A stretch of DNA of 64,000 nt from Mactromeris polynyma. Taxonomy: Eukaryota; Mollusca; Bivalvia; Venerida; Mactridae. The stretch covers positions 439,001 to 503,000 of the forward strand of contig JASFXZ010000035.1 of the NCBI GenBank assembly GCA_032209605.1. Direction: 5' to 3'. A program made the translations under genes and the position numbers. Shown in pieces: positions 46,901 through 59,299 of this stretch. Position 1 is the stretch's first letter; each line of letters opens with the position of its first letter. Under the pieces are notes generated by a model. The model made no database searches. It was not told where the DNA came from and saw nothing but the letters and a program-made list of their open reading frames with translations.

Positions 46901-49900
46901 GGCAATTCTGATTCATTATCCTGAACTTTTAAACTTCATCAGTATCAGTAGGGGTTATGCCTTAACAATTTAGATCTAGAACATGGTATTCTTGACCCGT
47001 TGATATTTGTGTATGGAGGATGGCTGTTTTGAACAGGTTTTTCTAACAAAGTCTTAGTTTTGCAAATATGTATATTTATTAGAATATCGAATATTAATAT
47101 CAAGCATTGAAATTATGGATTCGTCATGGAAATAATCATCCATGTTTATTAAGGTTTCATGATATTTACTATTCAACTGTATGAATTGATCACTTTTTCA
47201 GATAAATTCATTTTCCGCTACCAATATTTATTGGTAGAGATCGGTACAGATGTAATGAGGAAGGTGTTTGATTTCCAAGTTGGTTCTGATTTTGTAAAGC
47301 ATTTGTCTGCAAACAAAAACAAATTCAACAAAAAACTTCAAAGTTTGATCACTGCGAAGATAATAACAGCTGATCAAGCTCGGTATCTACCACCGATTGA
47401 TACGTCGCCAAAGTCAGCCAACTTTGATATTACGCTTCTTACGTGCCTTCTAAGAAATGTTTGTGGTCTTCCTTATCACAAACCTGAATGGTGGAAGAAT
47501 CCTCCCTCCACTGATTTCTCCTTAGAGGCTGAGCTGGCGCGGTTAAAGCAATGCCGAAATGATGTACGTACCAATATTTAATGACTGCTTTTGTTCATGC
47601 TAATATTCATATTTTTGAACTCCATTGTTGGAATCGTCAATTGGACGTACTGCACAGTGCCTACTGAGGTACTGCACATATCAGAGTGCCTACTGAGGTA
47701 CTGCACATATCAGAGTGCCTACTGAGGTACTGCACATATCAGAGAGCCTACTGGGGTACTGTACATATCAGTGTGATTTATTAAGCTTCAGCATTTAAAT
47801 TCGAAATTAAAGGAAAAGAAATAAACCAATCTGTGCTGACAATTGATTCAGATTGAAATCATAATTATCCTCTGTGACTCAATTATCTGTGATCACCTAT
47901 TTTCAGTAATAGTCAAGTAATCAGAATATAGTGCTAAAGTTTGGTAACTTCCATCATACATAGTGCACAACATTGTCAGCTAGCAGTTTCAATAAATTGT
48001 AAAGTAAGTCCTGTATGTGGTCAGTGCTTATAATTTGGCTAAAATGTGTTCATTTCATTTTGTTGTACTAACCGGTTGTTGATTTACATCCAGGAGTGTG
48101 CATTTTCTAAAATAACCTTTCTGAAGTACTTTTTTCTTGCTACTTTATTATGGTGTGTACTTAATTCCACATGCTGACATCCCAGTTGTATGTGACAGAA
48201 CATTGTTGGGGGGGGGGGGGCACCTTATAATACACAACCAGTGATATATTATTGAATAGTAAACTCCCTGAAACTTGAAAAATGTCTCCAGGGGCAAGTG
48301 ACTTCTATGTCTGAACAAGTGGATGTCCTTCTTGTATTTGTCCTTGGAAAAATCGGCCACAATAAATAAATACTTCCCTCTTTTTATTTTGAAAAAATTG
48401 CCTGAGAAACAAAACATTTAAATTTTTACGACCTTATTATCAATAGTTTATATATATCTTACCTTATTGGCAATCATTTATGTTCTTACCAAAGTCCATT
48501 TTTTGCAGCAAAATTAAAAAAAATCGAAAAACACTTAATTATTTTTCTGTTTAGTTTTTCTTAAATGATGTACAGAACTACTTCTAACAAAATGAACAAA
48601 TAAATGCAATGTTTCCATTTCAGCTGCAACACAGTGGAACAGTATTCATAGCTGAGGCAGATTTGACTGTTAAATGGAATGAATTAAGTCGGGTAAATAT
48701 CATATTGCATTATACACATTTTCCTTAACCACATAGATCCAGTGATTTCTGATTGTGTTGCAACACAAATATCACTCCCTGCTTAGATTGTTTGTTATAT
48801 TCTCTGATGTGTGCCATGTAGAAATTGTATTGAATCTCCGTTTATGTGTCCATCCCTGGTTTCATTATAATGTCTATAATAAAATATCATTCATCTTTGA
48901 GTTTTGGACTACTGTATCAATGTTCACAAAAACCAGACAGTATATCACATGTAAGATACACAACAAGTCCCACTTGGTCTGCAAATATCCATTTTCTGTT
49001 TCCTATGTTGTTCCGTCCTTCATGGTATATTGAAATGACTGAGCATAGAGCATAGCATTTAGTATAACTAGAAGACATGCCATGCCTTAAATCAACATCC
49101 CATAAGCCCACTTGGTTAGCTCAGTGATAAGACCGCTAGGCTGTAGTCTGGGAGGTCCTGGTTTGAAACACGGCTTAGGCAGTTTCACAGGAGGTCCATG
49201 AATGATACAGGGGCTAGGCTGTCACCTAGGAGGTCCAAGTTTGATACACTGGCTGGGCTGTCACCTTGGAGGTCCAGTTTGCTACACAGGCTAGGCTGTC
49301 ACCCAGGAGGTCCAGGTTTGATACACAGACTAGGCTGTTGCTTCGGAGGTCCATGTTTGATACACCGGCTAGGCTGTCACCCGGGAGGTCCAAGTTTGAT
49401 ACACAGACTAGGCTGTGCCCTGGAGGTCCAGGTTTGATACACGGTCTAGGCTGTCGCCCGGGAGGTCCTAGTTTGATACACCGGCTAGGCTGTCACCCGG
49501 GAGGTCCAGGTTTGATACACAGACTAGGCTGTCACCCGGTAGGTCCAGGTTTGATACACAGACTAGGCCGTCATCCAGGAGGTCTATGATTGATACACAG
49601 ACTAGGCTGTCACCTGGGATTGCAATGATTGATACACTGGCTAGGCTGTCACCTGGGAGGTCCAGGTTTGATACACGGGCTAGGCTGTTGCCCAGGAGGT
49701 CCAGGTTTGATATACTGGCTGGGCTATCACCTGGTATGTCCAGGTTTGATACACAGGCTAGGCTGTCACCCGGGAGGTCCAGGTTTGATACACAGGCTGG
49801 GTTGTCCTCAACTGGGAGGTCCATGTTTTATACACAGGCTAGGCTGTCACCTGGGAGTTCCAGGTCAGATACACAGGCTAGACTTCACATTGGAGGTCCA

Positions 49901-52900
49901 AGTTTAATACACAGGCTAGGCTGTCACCTGGGAGGTCCAAGTTTAATGCACTGGCTAGGCTGTCACCTGGGAGGTCAAAGTTTAATACACAGGCTAGGCT
50001 GTCACCTGGGAGGTCCAAGTTTAATACACAAGCTAGGCTGTCACCCTTGAGGTCCAGGTTTTATACACATGCTAGGCATGTAATGTCCTTCTGTCAGGTT
50101 TTGTTGTAGTTCTTTGTCCTCCACCACTGACTTATGTAAGGAAGTTGTTATCTGCTTGCAGAAGGGTAAATTAGTTATGGTTGGTTATTTATACCATGAA
50201 CACTGGTTAGGTCATTTGATCGCAGTCTTTAATTGAACAGTTGTTGAACAACAGCGGTAACCTTGACTGATAGTGTCATACTGTGTATAAATGCTGATAG
50301 AATAGTGATGATTTCACCTTTTGTTATCATGTAAAAAACATGTTATGTAATATTTACACATATTTAGCTGGCAAATCCATCTTGGGTTGATATTTTAAGT
50401 GATAAAAACTTAAAACTAATCATTGTTTTCTTGCAGATTCTGATTAGACTGAGCGCTGTGTGTGGAATTCCAAACCTCTCCTCAAGGATTAATAATGCAG
50501 AGAGTATGGACATTGACCAAGAATTAAAAAAACGACTTGATCAGGCACTTAAAGCATGTACTGACATGGATAAGTTATTAGATCGTGGTATTGAAGAGTT
50601 ATTACTTGGTCAGTCTGAAATAAAAGATGGTCAGTCCGAAATAAAAGATGGTCAGTCTGAAATAAAAGATGGTCAGTCCGAAATAAAAGATGGTCAGTCC
50701 GAAATAAAAGATGGTCAGTCCGAAATAAAAGATGGTCAGTCAGAAATAAAAGATGGTCAGTCTGAAATAAAAGATGGTCAGTCTGAAATAAAAGATGGTC
50801 AGTCAGAAATAAAAGATGGTCAGTCAGAAATAAAAGATGGTCAGTCTGAAATAAAAGATGGTCAGTCTGAAATAAAAGATGGTCAGTCTGAAATAAAAGA
50901 TGGTCAGTCAGAAATAAAAGATGGTCAGTCTGAAATAAAAGATGGTCAGTCTGAAATAAAAGATGGTCAGTCTGAAATAAAAGATGGTCAGTCAGAAATA
51001 AAAGATGGTCAGTCTGAAATAAAAGAACGTATACAAGAAATCGGCAACACTCTTCGTGAACGTTATCCTACCAACATGGACATGGAGTCAGGTACACAAT
51101 GGTCTTATGATGATAATTCTATGATGCTATAACTTTTATCACTGGTGTTAAATATTATAGGAAGAGAGTCGATTAATGACAAATACTTGCACATGTTAGG
51201 TGGATGACTTAAGTTTTATACATTGATTACTGTATGATCATTCAAGTTTGGACCATTTATATCCAGCCCCAAAAAATGAATTCGAGCAATTTTCAGGGGT
51301 AGGTATGGTTATGCCAAACAAATAGTTGTTTAAGGATAGCCTTATCATACCAATATAAATGTGTGCATACTGGTAGTAAATTGTGTTTCAACTGGACAAA
51401 ACTTACTGTATACCTGGACAGGCTGTGTAAGACGGGGATTTTGTCACTAACTATGGACAAGTTCTGATTGATATAGTGTCCACACATTTGGTGTATATGA
51501 AGCTTGAATGGTTACCTTCATACAGGTTGTTGGACTGTTGTGATCAACGTTCTTGCTATATATAGGAAGTGTAATGTTCAAATCCTCAAATTATATCTAT
51601 TTCATTTAGCTCATATAATATCCATACTAGTTCATGCTTGTGAATTTTGTATTTACTGTAGTATCACTAAAATTCGCGGGGGTGAAATTTCGCGCAAACA
51701 GCAAAAAAGTCAGTTTCGAGCGGGCCTAAATTCGCGCATTTTATATTTTTGAAGAAAAAAAATCGGACAAAAATGACGGTATTGCAGCGCGTGTTATTAT
51801 TTCGTACATCCGTATCATAATCTGTAAATAGCAATTTTCTGGGTATTAACTCATAATCTGGGGGTTATCTCTGTAATAGAGTCGCGAATTAACAACTTTA
51901 TTGCCTATTGTCATATCTGAATACAATAGAAACGTGTGAAACTTAAATAAACAACATGACCAGCGAGGTTCGCCTCGTGTTTTGATCAGTGTCAGTAAAT
52001 GAAAACAATTTTGTGTCCATTTTTAAAAATGGGCATCATGTTGTTGCTGTGTTTCATGTAGGTTTTATTACGCTCAGTATCTCATATAATATAAGTTTTT
52101 CTACGGCTCCATATTTGCAGATTTTTTCATAAAAGATGTGCAGTAAAACCTGGTTATTGCGACCCCCCTTTGGTCCTTGAAAACTGTTCTTGTGAAATAT
52201 TGAGGTTGAAAAAATAGCAAAACAGTGAAAATGGACTTGAGAACTGTGTTCATTATTGAGGTGGTCTGTAAGTGAGGTTTTACTGTATTTTGTATTGCGA
52301 ACATTATTCTGTGCAGTCATGTTGAACTCTAAGCCAATTTCTGCGTTCAAGGCAAGAAAGCCAATGTTCAGTATGCCTGGTGTAATAGTCATTTATTACA
52401 TATTATATTTCATAATTTTCAGATCTCAGAAATCGTCTGGTTAAGATTTATAAGGAAGAATGTTGTACATTGCCAGTGTCACCTTTGTGTGATGAAGACG
52501 AAGATGAGGTGGAGATTTTATCTATCTATAAACCTCCATCTCTGCATCATGTACCTTATCACAGAACGGAGGAAAAAGAAGAAAAAGATTCTATTTCATC
52601 TTATAAAGAAATATTTTGTAAAGATAACCGTACTTTCAGAAAAATATATATTACTGGTGATGCTGGTGTTGGTAAAACTTCTTTTTGCAAGCGTATGACA
52701 TTCCTTTGGTGCAAATCTCAATGTGGGGAAAGTGTGGGCGATAAAAGTGTTCAGAATGACATTGATTTCATGGCCAAATTTGACTTTGTTTTCTACGTAT
52801 CACTTCGAGATACACGCAGGAAAGATGTTTTAATGATGATCGTTGAACAATTGTTCGGTTATGAAAATGAACATAAACAGAAGGAAACGTGTGATTCTGT

Positions 52901-55088
52901 TGAAAATATTCTTAGGAACAATGAGTGTATCATCATCATGGATGCTTTAGACGAATGGACACCAGCAGAAAGTGGAAAAATAAATATCAAATTATTATCG
53001 GATAAATGTTCATTTGTTACAACATGCAGACCGTACAAAATCGAGAATGAAAGGTTGTCGCACAGAGATCTTGATCGTCAAGTACAGATTACAGGGATCA
53101 AGGAAAGTTCAACAGAATGTTATGTTAGAGAAATATTGAATCATATTGGGGCAAATAAGGATGACATGGAACCGAACGATTTCATCAGAGATGTCAACAA
53201 GTGTGGACTTCAGGAACAATTACGTATACCAATCATAACTTCTCATTTGGTAGCAGTATGGTATGACCATAAACTGACTGACATGTCTAGAGCACTTATA
53301 TATAGTAACATTGTAGATATGCTCCTTAAAAGGGCTGAGAAGAGAAAAGGTATTGAGTTGCCGTCCTCGGCAGAAAGTAAAATACAATTTCCTGATTCTC
53401 TGTCAGAGCTTTTCTATTTCAAAAAGCATATTTCATTTTTGAAGAAAATATGTTTACTATCATTTAACTTATTGTTCAAACAAGATAAATGTTTGTCAGA
53501 GTTAATATTCACTACAGAACAATTGGAATCAGAACCTTATTGTATTTCTGCCAATGAAATGAATTTCTTGTGCAAGTTTGGCATCTTATCAAAAAGCAAA
53601 GTAATTAGTGGATTTGGAAAACGAGAACAAAAATTGTCTTATTTGCATAAGACGTATCTGGAATATTTCGCTGCATTGTTTGTATCTTCATTTGACTTTG
53701 ATAACGTATTTGATAATGTTGTTCAGAAATGGACAACTATAAATGATGTAGTGCAATTTGAGATTTTTTTCATCTTTTTTGTGGGACTTTCTACACACAA
53801 AAGTAAGTTTTTGTTTGAGAATATGTATCAAACAATATCAGATGATTTAAGTATGTGCAGAAAAAAATCAAGTTTGTACAGAAAAAATGCCACATTTCAC
53901 AATGACAGTTTTTCTTACAGTACGCAAATCGAGTCACTACAGACTATGGTTATAAACTGTTTCAAGGAAGTCAGTAGGTCTAATGATCCAAACATTTCAT
54001 TTAAGCTTGAAGATTTTACTTTTGATATTTATAGTTCTGTTCATAATGACACCTCTTATGATGACCATTTGAAACAAATTTTGTTGCTTAATACAACATG
54101 TGTAAAATCAATACATTCTGTTGATGGTAAATATTATGATGAGTTTGATCAGATAAAAAATCTACAATGTTTACATGTTAGTGAAGTGTGGCCTTATGAT
54201 GTAAAGTTCACTGAGTGCATGTTACAGAATCAATCCACACTGCACACTGTTTGTATTGAAGGTTATTCTGAATCAGTCTCATTGATACCAGATTTACATG
54301 TGAGAAGTCTCCAATATCTGACATCATTGTCTTTGGATGGTGTTAAAATGCAACATAACAGTTTACATAATCTGGTGAAATTTCTGTCTGACAATATTCT
54401 CTTTGAAAATATACAATTGTCCCTTGTGTGTTGTGATGATCACCAGGATGATGATAGTGACTGTACATCGACTCTAAATCTTCCACATCATACAAAACTC
54501 ACTTCATTATGTCTGGATTTTGTTAATATTTTATGTAATAATGTAAACAATTCTAGTTTAAAGTCCATCACATTGTTTCCATTAACTGAGAGGATTGTTA
54601 GTGGTTATATTGATGTATTTAACTGTACTAAGGATTCACAACTTGAACATCTTGGTATACATGGAAAGGACATGTTAGATTACTATACACTAACACATAC
54701 AGTGAACACTCTTCCATATATCAAGTCACTAACACTGTGTGACATGGAGTTAGCTGATGATGTTTTATTACAACTACATCCTGATGTAACACAAGTGGAG
54801 ATAGAGCTGGAGTATGTCACAATGAGTCGTCAATGTTTTCAGTGTTTCATTGAAAGTTTTGTAAACAATAAATCTGTGATAAAAGTTGAGTTATATGTAT
54901 GTAAGATTACCTCAGTTGATGGAGAAACTCACAGAGAACTGTCAGAGGAGGAGTTGTGGAAGGAGAAGGAGGAGTCATGGAAGGAGTCAGTGGATTATAT
55001 GTCTAAGTATCTTACATCAATACCTACAGTAAACATCACATATAAAGATGATAGATCGTTATGCTTTGAAACAAGAAGTTGTCAGTAA
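43991..55088 (+). CDS. NLR-type protein: 2A-like leader, DZIP3-type HEPN, heptapeptide repeats, NACHT, LRR-like tail
   Basis: Exons 43991-44245, 46706-46891, 47202-47563, 48624-48692, 50437-51091 and 52423-55088 join with phases 1, 1, 0, 0, 1. Counting from the ATG at 43999 (A at -3, G at +4) the product is 1394 aa; a further 5' exon is likely because 43991 follows a good acceptor. Residues 1-142: hydrophobic leader from two homologous exons, ending in the 2A-like VEQNPGP (N140, G142/P143). About 145-305: HEPN domain of DZIP3 type, with RNDLQH at 263-268 as the R-x4-H RNase motif. 346-485: twenty 7-residue repeats. About 580-760: NACHT, with GDAGVGKT at 585-592, MDALDEW from 679, and TTCRP. 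LSYLHKTYLEYFAALF resembles the helical segment after NLR NACHT domains; the rest is weakly leucine-rich. Probable role: innate immune sensor (inference). Confidence 0.88.
44246..46705 (+). other. NLR-type gene, intron between the two leader exons
   Basis: 2.5 kb of AT-rich intron. A short CCCACATTATTTACCTCCC near 45808 looks like a scrap of MITE family D. No other gene or array is visible. Confidence 0.4.
47657..47775. repeat. Short tandem repeat, 29-bp unit
   Basis: Four copies of GTGCCTACTGAGGTACTGCA followed by CATATCAGA, in the intron after the HEPN exon. Confidence 0.85.
47776..48623 (+). other. Intron of the NLR-type gene
   Basis: AT-rich; a run of about thirteen G at 48209-48221 is the only notable point. 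No gene is recognised. Confidence 0.35.
49107..49180 (+). pseudogene. tRNA-like sequence, seed of the adjacent minisatellite
   Basis: GGTTAGCTCAGTGATAAGA matches a tRNA A box/D arm, and GGTCCTGGTTTGAAAC an eroded T arm/B box; the loop CTGTAGT would read GTA (Tyr). Stems are poor, so it is a remnant. Its last 39 bp are about 85% identical to the unit of the array that follows. Confidence 0.5.
49133..50080. repeat. Minisatellite of tRNA-like B boxes, 39-bp unit
   Basis: About twenty-four copies of GCTAGGCTGTCACCTGGGAG followed by GTCCAGGTTTGATACACAG. Each carries GGTTTGATAC, close to the RNA polymerase III B-box core GGTTCGA. The array lies in the NLR-type gene intron after exon 4. Confidence 0.85.
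50608..51027 (+). repeat. Coding minisatellite, 21-bp unit (GQSEIKD x20)
   Basis: Twenty exact 21-bp units inside exon 5 of the NLR-type gene. All differences among units are at the third position of the serine codon (TCT, TCC or TCA), so the protein repeat is perfect apart from the final unit (KE in place of KD). The seven-residue period with one Ile per repeat suggests an extended helix or a coiled-coil-like spacer between HEPN and NACHT. Confidence 0.95.
51092..52139 (+). other. Last intron of the NLR-type gene
   Basis: Holds TAAAATTCGCGGGGGTGAAATTTCGCGC near 51668 and, at its end, a MITE family B copy. Otherwise AT-rich, no gene seen. Confidence 0.4.
52140..52287. mobile_element. MITE family B, copy in the NLR-type gene intron
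   Basis: From GCAGTAAAACCTGGTTATTG to GTGAGGTTTTACTGTA. It ends 136 bp before the NACHT exon acceptor. Confidence 0.65.
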
Positions 55089-55578
55089 ATGTTTACTTTT
55101 GTTTCTGTAAACATTTCAGGTAAAAATATTTTAGAAGCAAATTTTGATGAAAACTGGAACAAAATGCGCGGATGTTGCATGGACTAAAATGGCTGTAACT
55201 TTTTTTTTACTGAACAGAAACATGTCATGTGACCATGTATTCTCATCATTAGATTGTTTCCTACAAGATGTTTAACACCATGACAACAGAGAGGAAAAAC
55301 TTCAAATATCTTCATGTCAAAAACTACTGACCCAAATTTGATACAATTTCAACGAATGTGCCTCAAAGTAAGGGAAAGTCCTTTTGTAACATGAAATGTA
55401 ATTTGGTGGTTTGTAACTATCCTACAGTCAACTGAGAAGTGAGACAAAATGTAATGCCTCTTTAAATTTGCCACATTCTATTCTGAGTCCTATAAATATT
55501 AATGTATTATTTCTGTATGACACTGACAATCTTGTCTACATGTGTAATCAGTTCAGTGTTTTAGTTCTATAATATTTG

Positions 55579-55584
55579 AATAAA
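55579..55584 (+). other. Putative polyadenylation signal of the NLR-type gene
   Basis: AATAAA 491 bp after the stop codon. A second AATAAA lies at 55728-55733. Either could serve. Confidence 0.45.
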
Positions 55585-55949
55585 GAAAATGTAATTATAT
55601 AATGTTGATTGATATTGCTTTATTGATTCATACATATTGTTGTTATTAATATATGTCTTAATTTTAAATTGCAATGTAAATTGTACACTTTATGTTGAAA
55701 TGAATATCTGTCTATCTATACATATACAATAAAGTAGTTAAGCCATTTTTTGTTGTATTTTTTCATGTTTTTAATGATTTGTACAAAAATGTTTGTTCAG
55801 AGCATCTTGTAATTTGTACATTTATAAACTGTATGTGCAAAATATCCAAACAAACAGTTTATTCTAGAAAATGACGCCATAAAATTCTCCAGACGTATTA
55901 CAGTGCAAGCTGTCCAGAAAAACATCCTTGTTCAGATTAGAACTCGGGC

Positions 55950-56322
55950 TTTTGTTGAGAGGTTATTGTGTTAGGAAGGTTATTGCTCTAGAGAGCTTAT
56001 TGCTGTAGGAAGGATATTGCTGTAGAGAGGTTATTGTGGTAGGAAGGTTATTGCTCTAGAGAGCTTATTGCTGTAGGAAGGTTTTTGCTGTAGAGAGGTT
56101 ATTGTGGTAGGAAGGTTATTGCTCTAGAGAGCTTATTGCTGTAGGAAGGTTATTGCGGTAGGAAGGTTATTGCTCTAGAGAGGTTATTGCTGTAGGAAGG
56201 TTATTGGGGTAGGAAGGTTATTGCTCTAGAGAGCTTATTGCTGTAGAGAGGTTATTGCGGTAGGAAGTTTATTGCTCTAGAGAGGTTATTGCTGTAGGAA
56301 AGATATTGCTGTAGGGAGGTTA
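55950..56322. repeat. Minisatellite of 16-17-bp units
   Basis: About twenty-two copies alternating GAAGGTTATTGCTCTAGAG, GAGCTTATTGCTGTAG and TTATTG(C/T)GGTAGGAAG in mixed order. Confidence 0.85.
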
Positions 56323-56394
56323 TTGCTGTTTACAACAGGAACATTGATAATGTTTGTGTTGTGTTTCTGTATGGTGGTATTGACGTGATGTAGC

Positions 56395-57470
56395 AACTTG
56401 ATCTACATCAAGGAAGGTTTACATCTTGGTCGATCTACATAATGTGGAATCTACATCATGAAAGATCTACATAATGTGGAATCTACATCATGGAAGATCT
56501 ACATAATAGGAAATCTACATCATGGAAGATCTACATAATGGGGAATCTACATCATGGTAGATCTACATAATGTGGAATATACATAAAAGTAAATATACAT
56601 ATTGAGGAATCTACACCTTTGTGGATCTACATCAAGGAAGGTTTGAATCCGTGTAGACCATCATAGTGGGATTCTACATCATGGTGGATCTATATAATTG
56701 GGAATCTACATCATGGTGGATCCACGTCATGATGGATCTACATAATGTGGAATCTACCTCCTGGTTGGTCTACATAATGATGGATCTACATAATGGGGAA
56801 TATACATCTTTGGGAATTTACTTAATGAGCAATATACATCATGGGGAAACTACATAATGGTGGATCTACATAATGTGGAATCTACATCCAGGTGGATATA
56901 CATCAATGTGTATCTACATCTTGGTCGATCTACATACTGTGGAATCTACATCATGGTGGATATACATAATTGGGAATCTACATCATGGTGGATCTACATA
57001 ATAGGGAATGTACATCATGGTGGATATACATAATGAGGAATCTACATAAAGGTATATATACATAATGTGGAATTTACATCGTGATGGATCTACATAATGG
57101 TGAAATCTTCATCCTGGTTGATATACATAATACGGAATCTAAATCATGGTGAATCAACATAGTAGGGAATATACACCAAGGTGTATCTACACATTTGAAG
57201 ATCTACATCATGAAAGGCTTCTCTATATCATGGAATGTCGGCATTATGGTGGATTTTCATCAAGGAAAATCTACAAGATGGGCAATCTACGTTGTAGTAC
57301 ATGTAGATCCACATCAGGGGAAACCTATATTTTAGTTGATCTACAAGAGAAAAATCGACACCTACATTAGAGGGGATCTACATTTAGGTATATCTACATC
57401 AAAGGGGATCTAGATCATGGTAGATCTACATCAAGGAATGTGTATGTCATGGTTGATCTTCATTATAGCA
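56395..57470. repeat. Degenerate tandem array of GATCTACATCATGGTG-like units
   Basis: About fifty diverged copies of a roughly 19-22-bp unit (GTGGATCTACATCATG with variants GGGAATCTACATCATG and ATATACATAATG). It is the oldest-looking part of a graded array continuing to 58645. Confidence 0.8.
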
Positions 57471-57900
57471 TGGTGGATCTACATCATAGCGGATCTACAT
57501 CATGGTTGATATACGTACATCATGGTGGATCTACATCATAGCGGATCTACATCATGGTTGATATACGTACAGCATGGTGGATCTACATCATAGCGGATCT
57601 ACATCATGGTTGATATACGTACAGCATGGTGGATCTACATCATAGCGGATCTACATCATGGTTGATATACGTACATCATGGTGGATGTACATCATAGCGG
57701 ATCTACATCATGGTTGATATACGTACATCATGGTGGATCTACATCATAGCGGATCTACATCATGGTTGATATACGTACATCATGGTGGATGTACATCATA
57801 GCGGATCTACATCATGGTTGATATACGTACATCATAGCGGATCTACATCATGGTTGATATACGTACAGCATGGTGGATCCACTTCATGGTGGATCTACAT
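57471..57900. repeat. Higher-order tandem array, 52-bp unit
   Basis: Seven to eight copies of a three-monomer block: CATGGTGGATCTACAT, CATAGCGGATCTACAT and CATGGTTGATATACGTA. It derives from the same monomer as the preceding degenerate array. Confidence 0.85.
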
Positions 57901-58645
57901 CAGGGCGGATATACGTACAGCATGGTGGATCTACGCCATGGCGGATCTACAACAGTGTGGTGTTCTACATCATGGCGGATCTACATCATGGCGGATCTAC
58001 ATCATGGTGGATCTACATCAAAGGTAATCTAGATCATGGTGGATCTACTACATCGTGTATCTACGTCATGGCGGATATACGTACAACATGGTGGATCTAC
58101 AACATGGCGGATCTACAGCATGGCATATCTATATCATAGCGGATCTACAACATGGCGGATCTACAGCATGGCATATCTATATCATAGCGGATCTACAGCA
58201 TGGCGGATCTACAGCATGGCATATCTATATCATAGCGGATCTACAACATGGCGGATCTACAGCATGGCATATCTATATCATAGCGGATCTACAGCATGGC
58301 GGATCTACAGCATGGCATATCTATATCATAGCGGATCTACAACATGGCGGATCTACAGCATGGCATATCTATATCATAGCGGATCTACAACATGGCGGAT
58401 CTACAGCATGGCATATCTATATCATAGCGGATCTACAACATGGCGGATCTACAGCATGGCATATCTATATCATAGCGGATCTACAGCATGGCGGATCTAC
58501 AGCATGGCATATCTATATCATAGCGGATCTACAACATGGCGGATCTACAGCATGGCATATCTATATCATAGCGGATCTACAACATGGCGGATCTACAGCA
58601 TGGCATATCTATATCATAGCGGATCTACAGCATGGCGGATCTACA
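57901..58645. repeat. Higher-order tandem array, 48-bp unit
   Basis: After a transition zone, about eleven near-identical copies (from 58085) of CATAGCGGATCTACAACATG, GCGGATCTACAGCATG and GCATATCTATAT. The 48-bp unit keeps two plus-strand frames of 206 codons open; these are not genes. Confidence 0.9.
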
Positions 58646-59299
58646 TCAGAGAATAATTTCTCTTCAGTATTTTGAACACTTGTATATCTGTTTACACACA
58701 GTATCTATCTCTTTTGGTAAGTATTTGATATCAAAGTTATTTTGTGAATGTTTATTGATATCATATCATATTTAATCAATCAAGGGAGCTCAAAACAGTA
58801 CTCAACCGGAATATAGTATAGCCAAAAAACTATTAATATACATTTGCAATTGGAATGACAAGGATTTTCGGTGCAGCCGTACTATCATGAATTTGCTATT
58901 TGAAATATTAGAAGCTTAAATTACACCAGGTAATGATGATTTCATTGCACCCGTACCTTCTCCTCTGTTGATTCAATCCTAAAACGAATGATGTCCGCCC
59001 GCCTGCTCATTTATTTAGAGTATTTAACAATAAGAGAGTATTTTATAAATGCTAACTTTTATACATTATAATTCAATATATTTTTTTTGAATTCAACCGA
59101 ATATTCATTGAATCCAGATGTGGCATTGCTTTAACTTGAGAGAAGGTAAGTGCATATATATCTGACGTTGATTTTTGTGTTCCATTCCGTATTTAAATTA
59201 CATTGCAAAAACAACCCACGGAAAATATAAAACCAGTTATAATTTCGCTCATGTTTTTTTCCACACGAGCTTATAATTTTAATAACTATGTACATATTG
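58646..59299. other. No feature recognised
   Basis: AT-rich intergenic DNA without gene or element boundaries. Confidence 0.3.

Noticed and set aside
49198..50050. Several plus- and minus-strand frames with RLGCHPGGPGLIH-like repeats
   Set aside because: Echo of the 39-bp tRNA-derived minisatellite in an intron of the NLR-type gene.
55940..58656. Aromatic-rich repeat frames (STAWRIYSMAYLYHSG)
   Set aside because: Artefact of the 48-bp satellite; two frames are open equally and the array grades into frames full of stops.
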